Source: Natrialbaceae archaeon AArc-T1-2
GTDB lineage: Archaea; Halobacteriota; Halobacteria; Halobacteriales; Natrialbaceae
DNA length: 64,000 nucleotides
Direction: 5' to 3'
NCBI RefSeq assembly: GCF_030273315.1
Contig: NZ_CP127174.1
Location: 2,480,001 to 2,544,000, forward strand
Each line of letters begins with the position of its first letter. The stretch's first letter is position 1. A model generated the notes under the pieces. It saw nothing but the letters and a program-made list of their open reading frames with translations, did no database searches and was not told the origin of the DNA. A program made the translations under genes and the position numbers. This document shows, piece by piece, positions 1-8,168 of this stretch.

Positions 1-1785
1 AACGGGAAAAGCCTGTTATTCGAACTGTTAATCCAGGTTCTCGGTGAGGAGAACACGTCAGGAACTCCGCTCTCGAAAATCGTTGATAACCGGTTCTCGT
101 CGTCAAGAGTCGTTGATCGAATGGCGAATATCGCGCCGGACATCGCCGGAACGATCATTTCGGACATTAGCGATTTGAAAGCGCACACTGGTAACGACAA
201 GGTCGAAGTTGAGCCGAAGGGGAAGCCCGCGTACGACGCGTACAACAGCGCTACGATGTTGTTCGGGGCGAATGAGCCGCCCGCGTTCGTTGAACAGTCG
301 GACGCGGTGAAAGACAGGTTGTATCACGTTGAGTTACCGTACCGTTTCGTCTCGGATCCGGACCCGGATGATCCGGCGCAGAAACAGGCTAAGTCACGTT
401 CAGAGTTACTCGATGAGCTCACGTCGGACGGTGCGCTCGCAGCAGTACTGTACCGAATGGTTGAGGGTGCACGGCGCATCCAAGTGCACGGGGATTTCAG
501 CGACGATCGAACGCCGGACGAGCGGATGGAATCGTACGAGGAGGAAGCCGATCCGATCGCGTCGCTGGCGCGTTTCGCGTTCGAGAATGACCCGAGTGCC
601 GCGGTTGCGCTCGACGACATCAAAACCTTGTACGATAAGCTGGCCCCGCAGCGTGGTTGGCCGCAGAAGGATAAGAAAACGATCGGTAAAGGACTCGGTC
701 GGTTAACGAGCTTAACGTTCTCGACCGGTCACTACTTGCGTTCGTGGGGTTCTGAAGACGGTGACCGCCCGCACGTGTACAAAGGAATCAGATTCACCGG
801 GGACGCTGTCGACACACTCGGTGAGGACACGACTCACGCGGACAGGTACCGTGAGCAGTTAGGACTCACTGACGAGTCGGGTGACGACGAGTCGAGTGAC
901 CCGGTGACGCCGCTCAACGAGTTAGAACCGGGACGGTTCGACCTTCGAGGAACGATCGATAACGTGCGTGACGAGCCGGTGCCGTGGTTGGACGATCAAG
1001 GAGTTGTGCGTGACGAGACTGACTCGTACAGGTACGAGATCGTTGAGAGTCGAGAGTTCGCGGACGCGGGCGAAGGAGCGGAAGTGCTTGTCAAGGACGC
1101 TATCGTCACGTCGGATGAAGCCGATCTTAAGATCCAAGTCGTTGCCGGGTTGACGGAAGTGCTCGTCATCGATACGGGTGACCGGGACGATGATCAGCGC
1201 CGAGTAGACGAAACCCCAGCCAATCCTGAAGAGCTTGAACCGGAATCGAGTGAAGGAGACGAAGCGGTACCAGTGCCGGAAGACGCCCTCGAAACCGTGA
1301 CTGACGAGATCGAAGGTGTGAGTGACAAGACGGGTGACTGGGAAATAACGACTGTCGAAATCGAAGGCCCTGGGAAACTCGACATGTGGTACGTCGATCA
1401 CCGTGACGTAGCGCACGATCGTGAGAGAGGACCGTACAAGGTTCACGCGCACGAGAACGGTTGGACTTGGATGTACGTCGGTGAGATGGAAATGTTCTCC
1501 CGTGCTGAGGATCGACTCGACGAATTAGTCCCTGTTGAAGAGCACATCGAACAGACAGAGACACCGGAAGCCCCGCCTCAAAGTCAGCGGAAAACAAGCA
1601 TCTACCACCGGGTTAGAAAGGTAGATGAGTCGCAGGAAGATGAAGGCGCGGACGTGTCGACAGTCGTTGCTATTGAAGCCGGGAATCTCTGTTTACACCC
1701 TTCGACAGTACAGCGAGATATTGAGTCGATGATTGAATCCGGTCGTCTCACCGAAGTCGCCGAAGGGCGGGTGATGCAATCTTGA
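1..1785 (+). CDS. D5/SF3-type replicative helicase-primase, C-terminal part (5' end outside window)
   Basis: The reading frame is open from base 1, so the gene starts left of the window. The first codons give NGKS, the end of a Walker A loop. ANIAPDIAG about 40 residues later looks like Walker B, and LFGANEPPAF at about residue 90 carries the sensor Asn of SF3 helicases, followed by an ELPYRF segment typical of the D5/P4 family. Members unwind DNA at the replication origin of viruses and plasmids. A long acidic C-terminal extension follows and ends in a helix-turn-helix-like segment (HPSTVQRDIESMIESGRL). The stop TGA overlaps the TTG start of the next gene, which suggests one transcript. Helicase assignment is fairly firm; whether a primase domain precedes it cannot be seen. 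Confidence 0.8.
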   Translation, partial: NGKSLLFELLIQVLGEENTSGTPLSKIVDNRFSSSRVVDRMANIAPDIAGTIISDISDLKAHTGNDKVEVEPKGKPAYDAYNSATMLFGANEPPAFVEQSDAVKDRLYHVELPYRFVSDPDPDDPAQKQAKSRSELLDELTSDGALAAVLYRMVEGARRIQVHGDFSDDRTPDERMESYEEEADPIASLARFAFENDPSAAVALDDIKTLYDKLAPQRGWPQKDKKTIGKGLGRLTSLTFSTGHYLRSWGSEDGDRPHVYKGIRFTGDAVDTLGEDTTHADRYREQLGLTDESGDDESSDPVTPLNELEPGRFDLRGTIDNVRDEPVPWLDDQGVVRDETDSYRYEIVESREFADAGEGAEVLVKDAIVTSDEADLKIQVVAGLTEVLVIDTGDRDDDQRRVDETPANPEELEPESSEGDEAVPVPEDALETVTDEIEGVSDKTGDWEITTVEIEGPGKLDMWYVDHRDVAHDRERGPYKVHAHENGWTWMYVGEMEMFSRAEDRLDELVPVEEHIEQTETPEAPPQSQRKTSIYHRVRKVDESQEDEGADVSTVVAIEAGNLCLHPSTVQRDIESMIESGRLTEVAEGRVMQS

Positions 1786-2309
1786 GCCGAGCGCAACGGG
1801 TCAAGTCGCGCTCAAAGTCGGCGAAGCTACGCCCGTACAAAGCTGATTTACTCGCAAATCTCCCGCGCCCTGAGTACCGGTGGCGGTGGTCTGAGTGCGA
1901 TTTGTCGCCTCGAATCCTTAATTGGCTTCGAGACCGCGGGCACGTCGAGCAGGTTCGGCGAGGTTGGTGGCGGACAACCGGAGAGATAGCCGAGTACGTC
2001 GAGAATCTGTTCGACGAGGAACTCACGTGCGAGACTGGCGTACGCGCGATCGGTGGTGAACCAGGCCGGTACGACCCCGAGCGTGATTACGAGGACCCGG
2101 CGGAATCGATCGATCCAGGAACCGCGCAGCGTACGATCGACGGTGGCGAGTACCTGCTTCCAGAGGAGTTCTGGAGTCCGTATGCGAACGCGGAAGTTGA
2201 GCAGGCGCGCGAGTCCGGGCGGGAAGGCGGGTTGAAAGCTCATCAAGATCCAGAGGATATCCCGCCCGGTCAACTCACGATCGACGATCTCACTGACGAC
2301 GAGGAGTAA
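1782..2309 (+). CDS. Hypothetical protein, possible DNA-binding partner of the helicase
   Basis: A 175-residue protein of unknown function. It begins with TTG inside the stop codon of the helicase gene (TTGA overlap), so translation is probably coupled. The first 20 residues are basic (MSRAQRVKSRSKSAK). Residues 30-70 contain a winged-helix-like stretch (SPRILNWLRDRGHVEQ followed by RRGWWRTTGEIAEY). The C-terminus is acidic and Gly/Pro-rich. Position suggests a role in replication or copy control, which is inference only. No family was recognised. Confidence 0.7.
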   Translation: MSRAQRVKSRSKSAKLRPYKADLLANLPRPEYRWRWSECDLSPRILNWLRDRGHVEQVRRGWWRTTGEIAEYVENLFDEELTCETGVRAIGGEPGRYDPERDYEDPAESIDPGTAQRTIDGGEYLLPEEFWSPYANAEVEQARESGREGGLKAHQDPEDIPPGQLTIDDLTDDEE

Positions 2310-2313
2310 CCCT

Positions 2314-2400
2314 TCTAAAATTTCTGGTTGCGTGTAGTTGAAACCCGTTCTCAGGCCTTCTAACCATTGTTCTCGAAGGGTGCGTGACTGTGAGTCTCGG
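2314..2400 (+). repeat. Intergenic repeat R1, copy a
   Basis: It begins 5 bases after the stop of the preceding gene with TCTAAAATTTCTGGTTGCGT and continues through CAGGCCTTCTAACC and GACTGTGAGTCTCG. The same ordered blocks recur at 7233-7318, also directly after a stop codon. The repeat lies between the replication genes and the structural block. It may act as a terminator or promoter or as a recombination point. A short hairpin AGGGT-TCTCG-ACCCT follows at 2440-2454. Confidence 0.8.
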
Positions 2401-2450
2401 AAGAGCGACTGTGAGTCTCGCCCTACCCCGTGAGTCGCTTAGGGTTCTCG

Positions 2451-2475
2451 ACCCTAACCCCCCTTTAGAGCTACC
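2451..2475 (+). promoter_or_regulatory. Degenerate copy of the element's CCCTAACCC promoter-like motif
   Basis: ACCCTAACCCCCCTTTAGAG resembles the better copies of the motif found before several start codons in this element (consensus CCCTAACCCGTCTCTTGGGG). It ends 33 bases before the ATG of the four-TM protein gene and starts 57 bases before it. It would be placed to drive the structural operon. A further partial copy, CCCTACCCCGTGAG, lies at about 2421. Function is inferred from recurrence and position. Confidence 0.5.
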
Positions 2476-2507
2476 AGCGCGCACTCTCGGTTGAGGTTCG
2501 ACAAAAC

Positions 2508-2921
2508 ATGAGTGTGATTAACCTGTCCTCGAACGGGGCAGGGTACGGACGAATCGACACGGAAGACGCAATCCTCGCGCCAGCATTCTTGATCGGTTCA
2601 CTAGTGATGAGCGGTATCGCTACGATCGAAGTGTTCGGGTTCAATCTCGCGGATACGGCGTATTCCGCGGCGGGTCTTGACCCTAGCTGGGCGTTCATCA
2701 TTTCAGTACTCGCTTTAGCGGGTGCATGGGTGACGAACGAACCTGACCTCTCGAAGATGGACGACGAGTACACGTACATCGTTGCGGGTATGAGCGGTAT
2801 ACTCGTTGCTAACGAGTTCTGGGCCTACGCGCACGACTTGATCACGACGAGCGACGCAATCGGTCTCGTCGTAGTCGTGATCATGGCAGCCGGGTTCTAC
2901 GTCGTCAGCTACCTCGGGTAA
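2508..2921 (+). CDS. Four-TM small membrane protein, pleolipovirus VP3-like
   Basis: A 137-residue protein with about four hydrophobic helices (near residues 24-43, 61-76, 88-104 and 116-136) separated by short acidic loops. In pleolipoviruses the small internal membrane protein VP3 has this length and topology and is encoded just before the spike gene. The same order is seen here. It should line the inner face of the virion membrane. The call rests on topology and gene order, not on recognised sequence identity. The start is the ATG following an A-rich GACAAAAC stretch. Confidence 0.65.
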   Translation: MSVINLSSNGAGYGRIDTEDAILAPAFLIGSLVMSGIATIEVFGFNLADTAYSAAGLDPSWAFIISVLALAGAWVTNEPDLSKMDDEYTYIVAGMSGILVANEFWAYAHDLITTSDAIGLVVVVIMAAGFYVVSYLG

Positions 2922-2953
2922 TCGGGAGGTACGGACGTGAACACAATTATTTC

Positions 2954-2960
2954 GAGGTGA
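2954..2960 (+). promoter_or_regulatory. Shine-Dalgarno site GAGGTGA for the first spike-like gene
   Basis: GAGGTGA lies 7 bases before the ATG at 2968. It fits the 3' end of haloarchaeal 16S rRNA well and supports that start. The short 46-base gap after the four-TM gene suggests the two are co-transcribed. Confidence 0.6.
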
Positions 2961-2967
2961 CAAAACC

Positions 2968-5037
2968 ATGAGCAACGCACACATCGACGGACGGCAGTTG
3001 CACAGTACGGTCGGTCCCCCAGCGCGGTTCGGCGGGGTGAGTCGACGCGGGTTCTTGCGCCGGAGCGCGGCGGTGACCGCGGCAGCGGCAGCGCTCACTA
3101 CAGGGACGGTCGCGGCAGACGAGGACGGTGACGGTGAGAGCGACGACGAGGATGAGCTCGAAACCGATGAGTACCGAGTTGAGGATTACGACGATTACGT
3201 CTCTCAAGACCGGGACGTGGAGCGCTACGGGAGAGTCCCTTCCGCGCGCGAAGCTGCGCGAATGGCGCTCTTAGGAGGGACGTCGATCGGTCAAATGTCG
3301 CTAACCGCGGCGGGAGTCACTGACGCGGAAGCGAGTACGCGGGATTACGTTCACGAGTACTTTTTCGGGCCTTTCCAAATCCCAGATAGCTACACTGACG
3401 ACGAGGCTTTGATCGACGCGTGGTACGACATTTTGAGTTCGCAGCAGCAACTCGACAGAGACCTCGATTCTTGGCTCAATTCGTTCGAACCTTTAGAATC
3501 CCAAGCGCACGGTCTCATTCAAATCGAGACGATGCAAGGGATCAACGCTGGTGAGACAGCGAGTGAGATCGAAGCCAGGTGCCGGAACGCGGTCCGCAGG
3601 TTGTACTCGACGGTTGAGAACAATCTGTTCGTGTACGTTGAAGAAGCCTTACTCCGGGTTGTAGGGGATTACTTCTTGACAGCATCGAAAACGTCGTTCG
3701 GTGCTGCTCCGGATTTCTACATCCCATCAGTTTACGGGTTCGAGGATTTGCATCAGCCAGGGATGCACGTCGCGCATTGGAGGTTAATGGATGGAAGAGT
3801 CCTTGAGACCGGCGTTTCGCAGTGGCTCACTGAGGGTGGCGAGGATGATGGGGAGACGCTCTACATTCACCCTTTCATTGATTCTCATCAACTTGATTAC
3901 GCCGAGGACCGGTGGGAGTTCGTTCCTGAGGGCGACGATGAGCGTGACCGGTTTATCGTTAGCTACGAACCCCCGTCGACGATCTCAGACGAAAGTTATC
4001 GATTGTTCGAGTACGGTGACGACGATGGTGAAATGGACATACGGTCTCGCGCGCGAGACATGCTTGACCTGTTGTACGAGCAAATCCAGGTGCTTGACGA
4101 CGAGATCGAGACGTTCGTCGCGGACGCGCTCGCAGAGTACGACGCGGGTGACTTCCCAATCGAAGATGTGGACGCGACGGCGCTCGCAGAGCAAATGGGG
4201 ATCGACTGGCAGGACACTGGATTCAGCGGTTTCGCCGCTATGTCCGCGGCGGTACGCGGGTACTCGACGAACACGGATTACGGGATGGACATACATCACG
4301 TCGAGGAGGATCGAACGTACGAGGACTCGATGCTCCTACTGTTCGGCCCGTGGTCGCCTGATTCGAGCACGGTCGAGTACGACGACAGGTACGTCAGTCT
4401 CGACGCTACGGACGCCGGTGAGCATGTAGTTGTAGTCGAGGGGCCGCCGTACGACGGTGAGCATGTAGTTGTAGTCGAGGGTGAGGAACCGGTCGTAGTT
4501 CCGCGCGCGGAAATCTCGCTCGCAGGTGAGTGGGACGGTGACCCGCACAGTCTCGCGTTCGAAATCGATCTTAGCGGTGAGATCGACGCGGATGAACTCA
4601 CCGAAGAAGACATCGAGTACGTGGAAGCGACTGTCGATGAAGCTGTAGTCGCTGGAGAAACGTACACGATCCCCGGTGAGGACGACGAGGAGTACGGTGA
4701 CGAGTACATCCAGGCGTTCGTGTCCACGTCGGACGGTCTCACTGAGATTCCGCGGAGTGACGAAATCGAGATTGAAGCGATTCGGAACGTTGACGGTGAG
4801 CCCGTGGATTCGATGGCGTTCAGGCAGGGCGGTCAAATCGAGTTAGACACGAACGCGACTGAAGAGATTCTCACGCGGCACTTGTGGACGCAAAGCCGTC
4901 ACCAAGAGGCAGGCGGTACAGCGCCCGGGTCGAGCCCGAGCGGTGACGGTGGTCCGAGTACGGGCGTTCTCGCGCTCGCGGCGGGCGGGGTGCTCGCGGC
5001 GTACGCGTACGCCAGAGGCAAAGAGGGAGGTGAGTGA
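2968..5037 (+). CDS. Tat-exported, C-terminally anchored spike-like protein (paralogue 1)
   Basis: A 689-residue surface protein. A twin-arginine signal (SRRGFLRRS at residues 25-33 and an Ala-rich helix) is followed by a probable cleavage near AA49-50. The C-terminus has a Gly/Ser/Pro linker and a membrane helix (about 660-682) with a basic end. The middle is very acidic and rich in Tyr and Asp, as expected for an exposed haloarchaeal protein. It sits where pleolipoviruses encode the VP4 spike. The segment with GFAAMSAAVRGYSTN matches GFAASLAAWIGYATN in the next gene, so the two are tandem paralogues. A 13-residue tandem duplication occurs near residues 484-505. It would bind host receptors or fuse membranes if this is a virus. 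Confidence 0.7.
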   Translation: MSNAHIDGRQLHSTVGPPARFGGVSRRGFLRRSAAVTAAAAALTTGTVAADEDGDGESDDEDELETDEYRVEDYDDYVSQDRDVERYGRVPSAREAARMALLGGTSIGQMSLTAAGVTDAEASTRDYVHEYFFGPFQIPDSYTDDEALIDAWYDILSSQQQLDRDLDSWLNSFEPLESQAHGLIQIETMQGINAGETASEIEARCRNAVRRLYSTVENNLFVYVEEALLRVVGDYFLTASKTSFGAAPDFYIPSVYGFEDLHQPGMHVAHWRLMDGRVLETGVSQWLTEGGEDDGETLYIHPFIDSHQLDYAEDRWEFVPEGDDERDRFIVSYEPPSTISDESYRLFEYGDDDGEMDIRSRARDMLDLLYEQIQVLDDEIETFVADALAEYDAGDFPIEDVDATALAEQMGIDWQDTGFSGFAAMSAAVRGYSTNTDYGMDIHHVEEDRTYEDSMLLLFGPWSPDSSTVEYDDRYVSLDATDAGEHVVVVEGPPYDGEHVVVVEGEEPVVVPRAEISLAGEWDGDPHSLAFEIDLSGEIDADELTEEDIEYVEATVDEAVVAGETYTIPGEDDEEYGDEYIQAFVSTSDGLTEIPRSDEIEIEAIRNVDGEPVDSMAFRQGGQIELDTNATEEILTRHLWTQSRHQEAGGTAPGSSPSGDGGPSTGVLALAAGGVLAAYAYARGKEGGE
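4417..4481 (+). repeat. In-frame 39-bp tandem duplication in the spike-like gene
   Basis: A 26-base block coding GEHVVVVEG appears at 4417 and again at 4456, identical at nucleotide level, with a 39-base period (13 codons, GEHVVVVEGPPYD). Exact identity points to a recent duplication or gene conversion in a surface-exposed region. Confidence 0.9.
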
Positions 5038-5039
5038 TC

Positions 5040-7217
5040 ATGGCACGAAACACAGAGATTCACGACACGGTGGGGATCGATCGACGAACGTTCATGAAGG
5101 CTTCAGCGGCGAGCGCACTTGCGGCGGGAGCGCTCGCTAGCGGAGCGAGCGGTAGTGTAGCCGCTCAGGAGGATGGAAGCTCGGTCTACGACCGTGATCC
5201 GTGGGGGTTCGACGGTGAAGAGCAGTCCACGGCGAGTACGTACGTTATGTCGCTCATGGACGCGTTCGACGCTTCGAGCGAGTTCACCGGCGGTGAACCC
5301 GGGTTCTCGACGCTTTGCGACTGGTTGTACGGGGAGTTCGACCCGGACGATCCGGACGATCCATCGAGTGTCGAAGCGGCAGCGTACCATCACGGTCGCG
5401 GTGTGCGCGATGTCGCGGACGAGGTTTGGCTTACGCTGCACGAAATCGTCGAGGACGTCGAGAATCACGCGATCACCGCCGCAGTGCGCGAAACCGCGCG
5501 TGCATTAGAGGAGAATCGGTCAGAGTCCGAAGCTCGCGGGTTAGCGCGAGGCGCGGCGATCGAAGCAATGATCCCGTGGTGGACCGCGGGCGTGATGCAA
5601 ATTAGTTCGTGGTTCCAGCGCGCTCACGATCTGGCCGAGGCTCAACGCGCCGCGGGTGCGAGCGAGAACGAAGTAACGATCCGGAACGCGGAATTGTCCG
5701 GTCTCGGTGACGCGCGAGCGTACGATCTTATCGAGTTCTCCGTCTCCCCGCTCGACACGGATTTCGACCCGTTCACCGCACTCGCGTTAGTGTTCCGTAC
5801 CCCTGAAGACGAAGACGAGGATCAGGGTGTCGAGTACGAAGTGTTCTCCCCGTTCTTCCACGACAATTGGACTGACGATGAGTCGAACAATCTCATCGAT
5901 TACACGTCCGATCTCGAAAGCAAGGTTGACGCGTACGAGCAGTCGATCGACGAGGATTACGACAACTTCCGAACGAACGATCGGCAGGCGGACGGTACCA
6001 GCTCAGGAACGATTGAGGATCCTGTACGAGTAGAGCAACTCGACGCGGATAACGGCGAGTTCGGTCTCGCGCCGCGAGATGCTTTCGCCGAGTTGTTCGA
6101 TTCTGGCGAGTTCAGCAACCGTTACATTCTGCCGAAATCGTTTGTTACAGAGTTCAACGACCGCGTTTTCGAGACTCGTAGCGCGGTTGAGGATCTTGTG
6201 AGTGACGCGTACGCGGTTCACGAGCGCGGTTTGTCGCTCCCGTTCGAGGACATGATCGAGCCTTCGAGTTGGGTCGAGTCAGTCAGTAAGGACTGGATGG
6301 ACACGAGTCACGACGGGTTCGCCGCGAGTCTCGCCGCGTGGATCGGTTACGCGACGAATCTTGAACTCGACATGACCGTGAACGTCGGCGGTGAGACGGT
6401 CGAAGGGGTGCTCGCAGCGGGGCGAGACGTCGAAGTCGCCGAGCACTTCGACGAGCACGAGTTGAACACTGGCACGTTCACCTACGACGATGAGGAACTC
6501 GACGTTGAATGGTCGACGCACACGAGCAGCGACGACGCCGAGCAAGACCCAGTCGCAGTCCCCAGAGGGTCGATCATTAGTGTCCGCGTGGATCCAGGTG
6601 AGACTGACGCCGAGATCACCGAGTACACGTTCGAAATCGAGGGTGTAGACGGTTCGTTCTCGGGCGAACCTGTCGATCTCGACGGTGTGTATGAGGGAGC
6701 GATTGTCCCGGGTCAACTCATCGACGCGATGGGTGCGGAAGGCGACGAACACACTATCTCTGGCGAGGTAGTGATTGAAGAAGAGGAGGGTACAACGACT
6801 CGAAGCATCGACGAAGTTACGATCGAGCTCATCGACGATCCTGAAGAGGACTGGCGGATCGGTCGAGAGTACGAGCAAATGACCGGGTTCGTAGCTACTG
6901 GCAACGGTCTGTACGAGTTCGACGACGAGGACGTGACGGTCGAGTCCGTGATCAACGCGGACGGAAACACGGTGATCGACGGGTGGATCGAACTCCCCCA
7001 CGCGAACACGCAGTCGTTCGAAACGGACGACCTCGAAGCGGACATTGAGCGCGCTGTGAAAGCTCAGGAAGGCACGATTGAGCATCACGCGTCGAGCGGC
7101 GGTGGCGCGGTCGTTGACGCGGGCGACGGTGGCAGTGGCGGTGTGAGTCTCGCGGCGGTCGGCGCGGGCGGACTCGGTATCGGCGCTGTTTGGGCGTTTC
7201 TTCGATCCAGACAGTGA
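5040..7217 (+). CDS. Tat-exported, C-terminally anchored spike-like protein (paralogue 2)
   Basis: A protein of about 725 residues. The ATG is preceded by GGAGGTGA at the end of the upstream gene, a good Shine-Dalgarno; a GTG two codons earlier overlaps the upstream stop. Signal: DRRTFMKASAA, then Ala/Gly-rich residues to AAQ near 43. The C-terminus is Gly-rich with a single TM helix and the tail FLRSRQ. Like the preceding protein it is acidic and Tyr/Asp-rich and shares the GFAA...GY-TN segment, so it probably arose by tandem duplication. Two large surface proteins could form a hetero-oligomeric spike or alternative receptor binders. Known pleolipoviruses more often have one major spike. Confidence 0.7.
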   Translation: MARNTEIHDTVGIDRRTFMKASAASALAAGALASGASGSVAAQEDGSSVYDRDPWGFDGEEQSTASTYVMSLMDAFDASSEFTGGEPGFSTLCDWLYGEFDPDDPDDPSSVEAAAYHHGRGVRDVADEVWLTLHEIVEDVENHAITAAVRETARALEENRSESEARGLARGAAIEAMIPWWTAGVMQISSWFQRAHDLAEAQRAAGASENEVTIRNAELSGLGDARAYDLIEFSVSPLDTDFDPFTALALVFRTPEDEDEDQGVEYEVFSPFFHDNWTDDESNNLIDYTSDLESKVDAYEQSIDEDYDNFRTNDRQADGTSSGTIEDPVRVEQLDADNGEFGLAPRDAFAELFDSGEFSNRYILPKSFVTEFNDRVFETRSAVEDLVSDAYAVHERGLSLPFEDMIEPSSWVESVSKDWMDTSHDGFAASLAAWIGYATNLELDMTVNVGGETVEGVLAAGRDVEVAEHFDEHELNTGTFTYDDEELDVEWSTHTSSDDAEQDPVAVPRGSIISVRVDPGETDAEITEYTFEIEGVDGSFSGEPVDLDGVYEGAIVPGQLIDAMGAEGDEHTISGEVVIEEEEGTTTRSIDEVTIELIDDPEEDWRIGREYEQMTGFVATGNGLYEFDDEDVTVESVINADGNTVIDGWIELPHANTQSFETDDLEADIERAVKAQEGTIEHHASSGGGAVVDAGDGGSGGVSLAAVGAGGLGIGAVWAFLRSRQ

Positions 7218-7232
7218 CTCTCAATCCCTGTC

Positions 7233-7318
7233 TCTAAAATTTCTGGTTGCGTGTGGTTGAACGGACGTTACAGGCCTTCTAACCCTTGTTTGTGGAGGGG
7301 GCGCGACTGTGAGTCTCG
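7233..7318 (+). repeat. Intergenic repeat R1, copy b
   Basis: TCTAAAATTTCTGGTTGCGT, CAGGCCTTCTAACC and GCGACTGTGAGTCTCG occur in the same order and spacing as in copy a at 2314-2400. It begins 16 bases after the stop of the second spike-like gene and precedes the next small-gene operon. Two copies thus flank the VP3-like/spike block, which makes that block a potential cassette for homologous exchange. Confidence 0.8.
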
Positions 7319-7353
7319 CGGAAGCGACTGACAGTCCGCGCCGGTACTGGCAG

Positions 7354-7375
7354 ACCCTAACCCGTCTCTTGGGGG
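7354..7375 (+). promoter_or_regulatory. Element-specific promoter/operator-like motif (copy 2)
   Basis: CCCTAACCCGTCTCTTGGGG with one flanking A, beginning 45 bases before the ATG at 7399. The same distance (40-45) is found for copies before 10354, 11163, 14440 and 15599. The constant spacing argues for a promoter element read by an element-encoded or host factor. No classical TATA box is obvious within it. Confidence 0.65.
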
Positions 7376-7398
7376 ACTGTAGTCTATGTTATCTTGTA

Positions 7399-7563
7399 AT
7401 GATACCAGTAGCAGCATTGAAACTGGTTCCTTTCGAGGAACTCGTCGTAGTCGCGGCGGCAGTCGTTATCCTCGAATTCGCTGGGGTGCCAGTCATCAGC
7501 ACCGCGTGGAACCTGTTGATCGAGTTCGTGCAAGCGATCGTTGACGAGGTGAGCTTCACGTGA
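7399..7563 (+). CDS. Small hydrophobic membrane protein
   Basis: A 54-residue protein, starting at the ATG that gives MIPVAALKLVPFEELVVVAA; longer upstream starts would run through the promoter-like motif. Two hydrophobic stretches are seen. Its stop overlaps the GTG of the next gene (GTGA), so the genes are probably coupled. It lies between the spike-like genes and the conserved membrane genes. Function unknown; a minor virion membrane protein or holin-like role is conceivable. Confidence 0.55.
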   Translation: MIPVAALKLVPFEELVVVAAAVVILEFAGVPVISTAWNLLIEFVQAIVDEVSFT

Positions 7564-8168
7564 GTACTGTGAGGCGCGCGCAAATCCTCGCAGGCGCGGT
7601 TCTACTCATCATAGGAGTGTTGGCGCTCACGGTCATTCTCGGCGCTCCAGTAGCCGCGCAAGAAGGCGAGGACGTGACCGAGAACGCGACTGACGAGATC
7701 GAAGGCGCGCTTGAGTACGAAGAGAGGATCGACGCGACAACAGTGGTGAAGGATTGGCATTACGACTCGAATTCGGAAGAGTTCGTGATCACGTTTCACA
7801 GCGACCGGTCATCGCTCGTAACGATTTCTGAAGTCATTATCCCCGAAGACAGCGACGGGGAAGAATCCGGGCGTTTCTCTGTTGAACGCGTCTCTGTCGA
7901 TCGAGGAGAAACGACTGTACACTTCGACTCAACCGATCGAGGAGACGGGACTTTCCTATCATTCACAACCAGCGACTCTATCAGACAGGGAACTGGCGCG
8001 TGGATAAGCACGTACGAATCAGACAGTGACCTCGAAGTACTGACGTACGTGAGCGAACCGTTCGCTTGGGCGGGCGGGACACTCATCGGTGTTAGCGCGT
8101 TCCTATTCGGGTTCTGGCGGAAAATCCGGAAGCGGAAGAGCAAGAAAGTGGTGAAAGCACAACCATGA
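7560..8168 (+). CDS. Signal/TM-anchored exoprotein, pleolipovirus ORF6-like
   Basis: A 202-residue protein: N-terminal signal or anchor helix (residues 7-30, ending APVAAQE), an acidic beta-rich outer domain, a C-terminal TM helix (about 170-188) and a strongly basic tail (RKIRKRKSKKVVK). In pleolipoviruses a conserved gene of this size and architecture lies between the spike and the ATPase gene. The GTG start overlaps the stop upstream and its own stop overlaps the ATG downstream, so this is a tight operon. Assignment is by order and topology. Confidence 0.6.
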   Translation: MSTVRRAQILAGAVLLIIGVLALTVILGAPVAAQEGEDVTENATDEIEGALEYEERIDATTVVKDWHYDSNSEEFVITFHSDRSSLVTISEVIIPEDSDGEESGRFSVERVSVDRGETTVHFDSTDRGDGTFLSFTTSDSIRQGTGAWISTYESDSDLEVLTYVSEPFAWAGGTLIGVSAFLFGFWRKIRKRKSKKVVKAQP

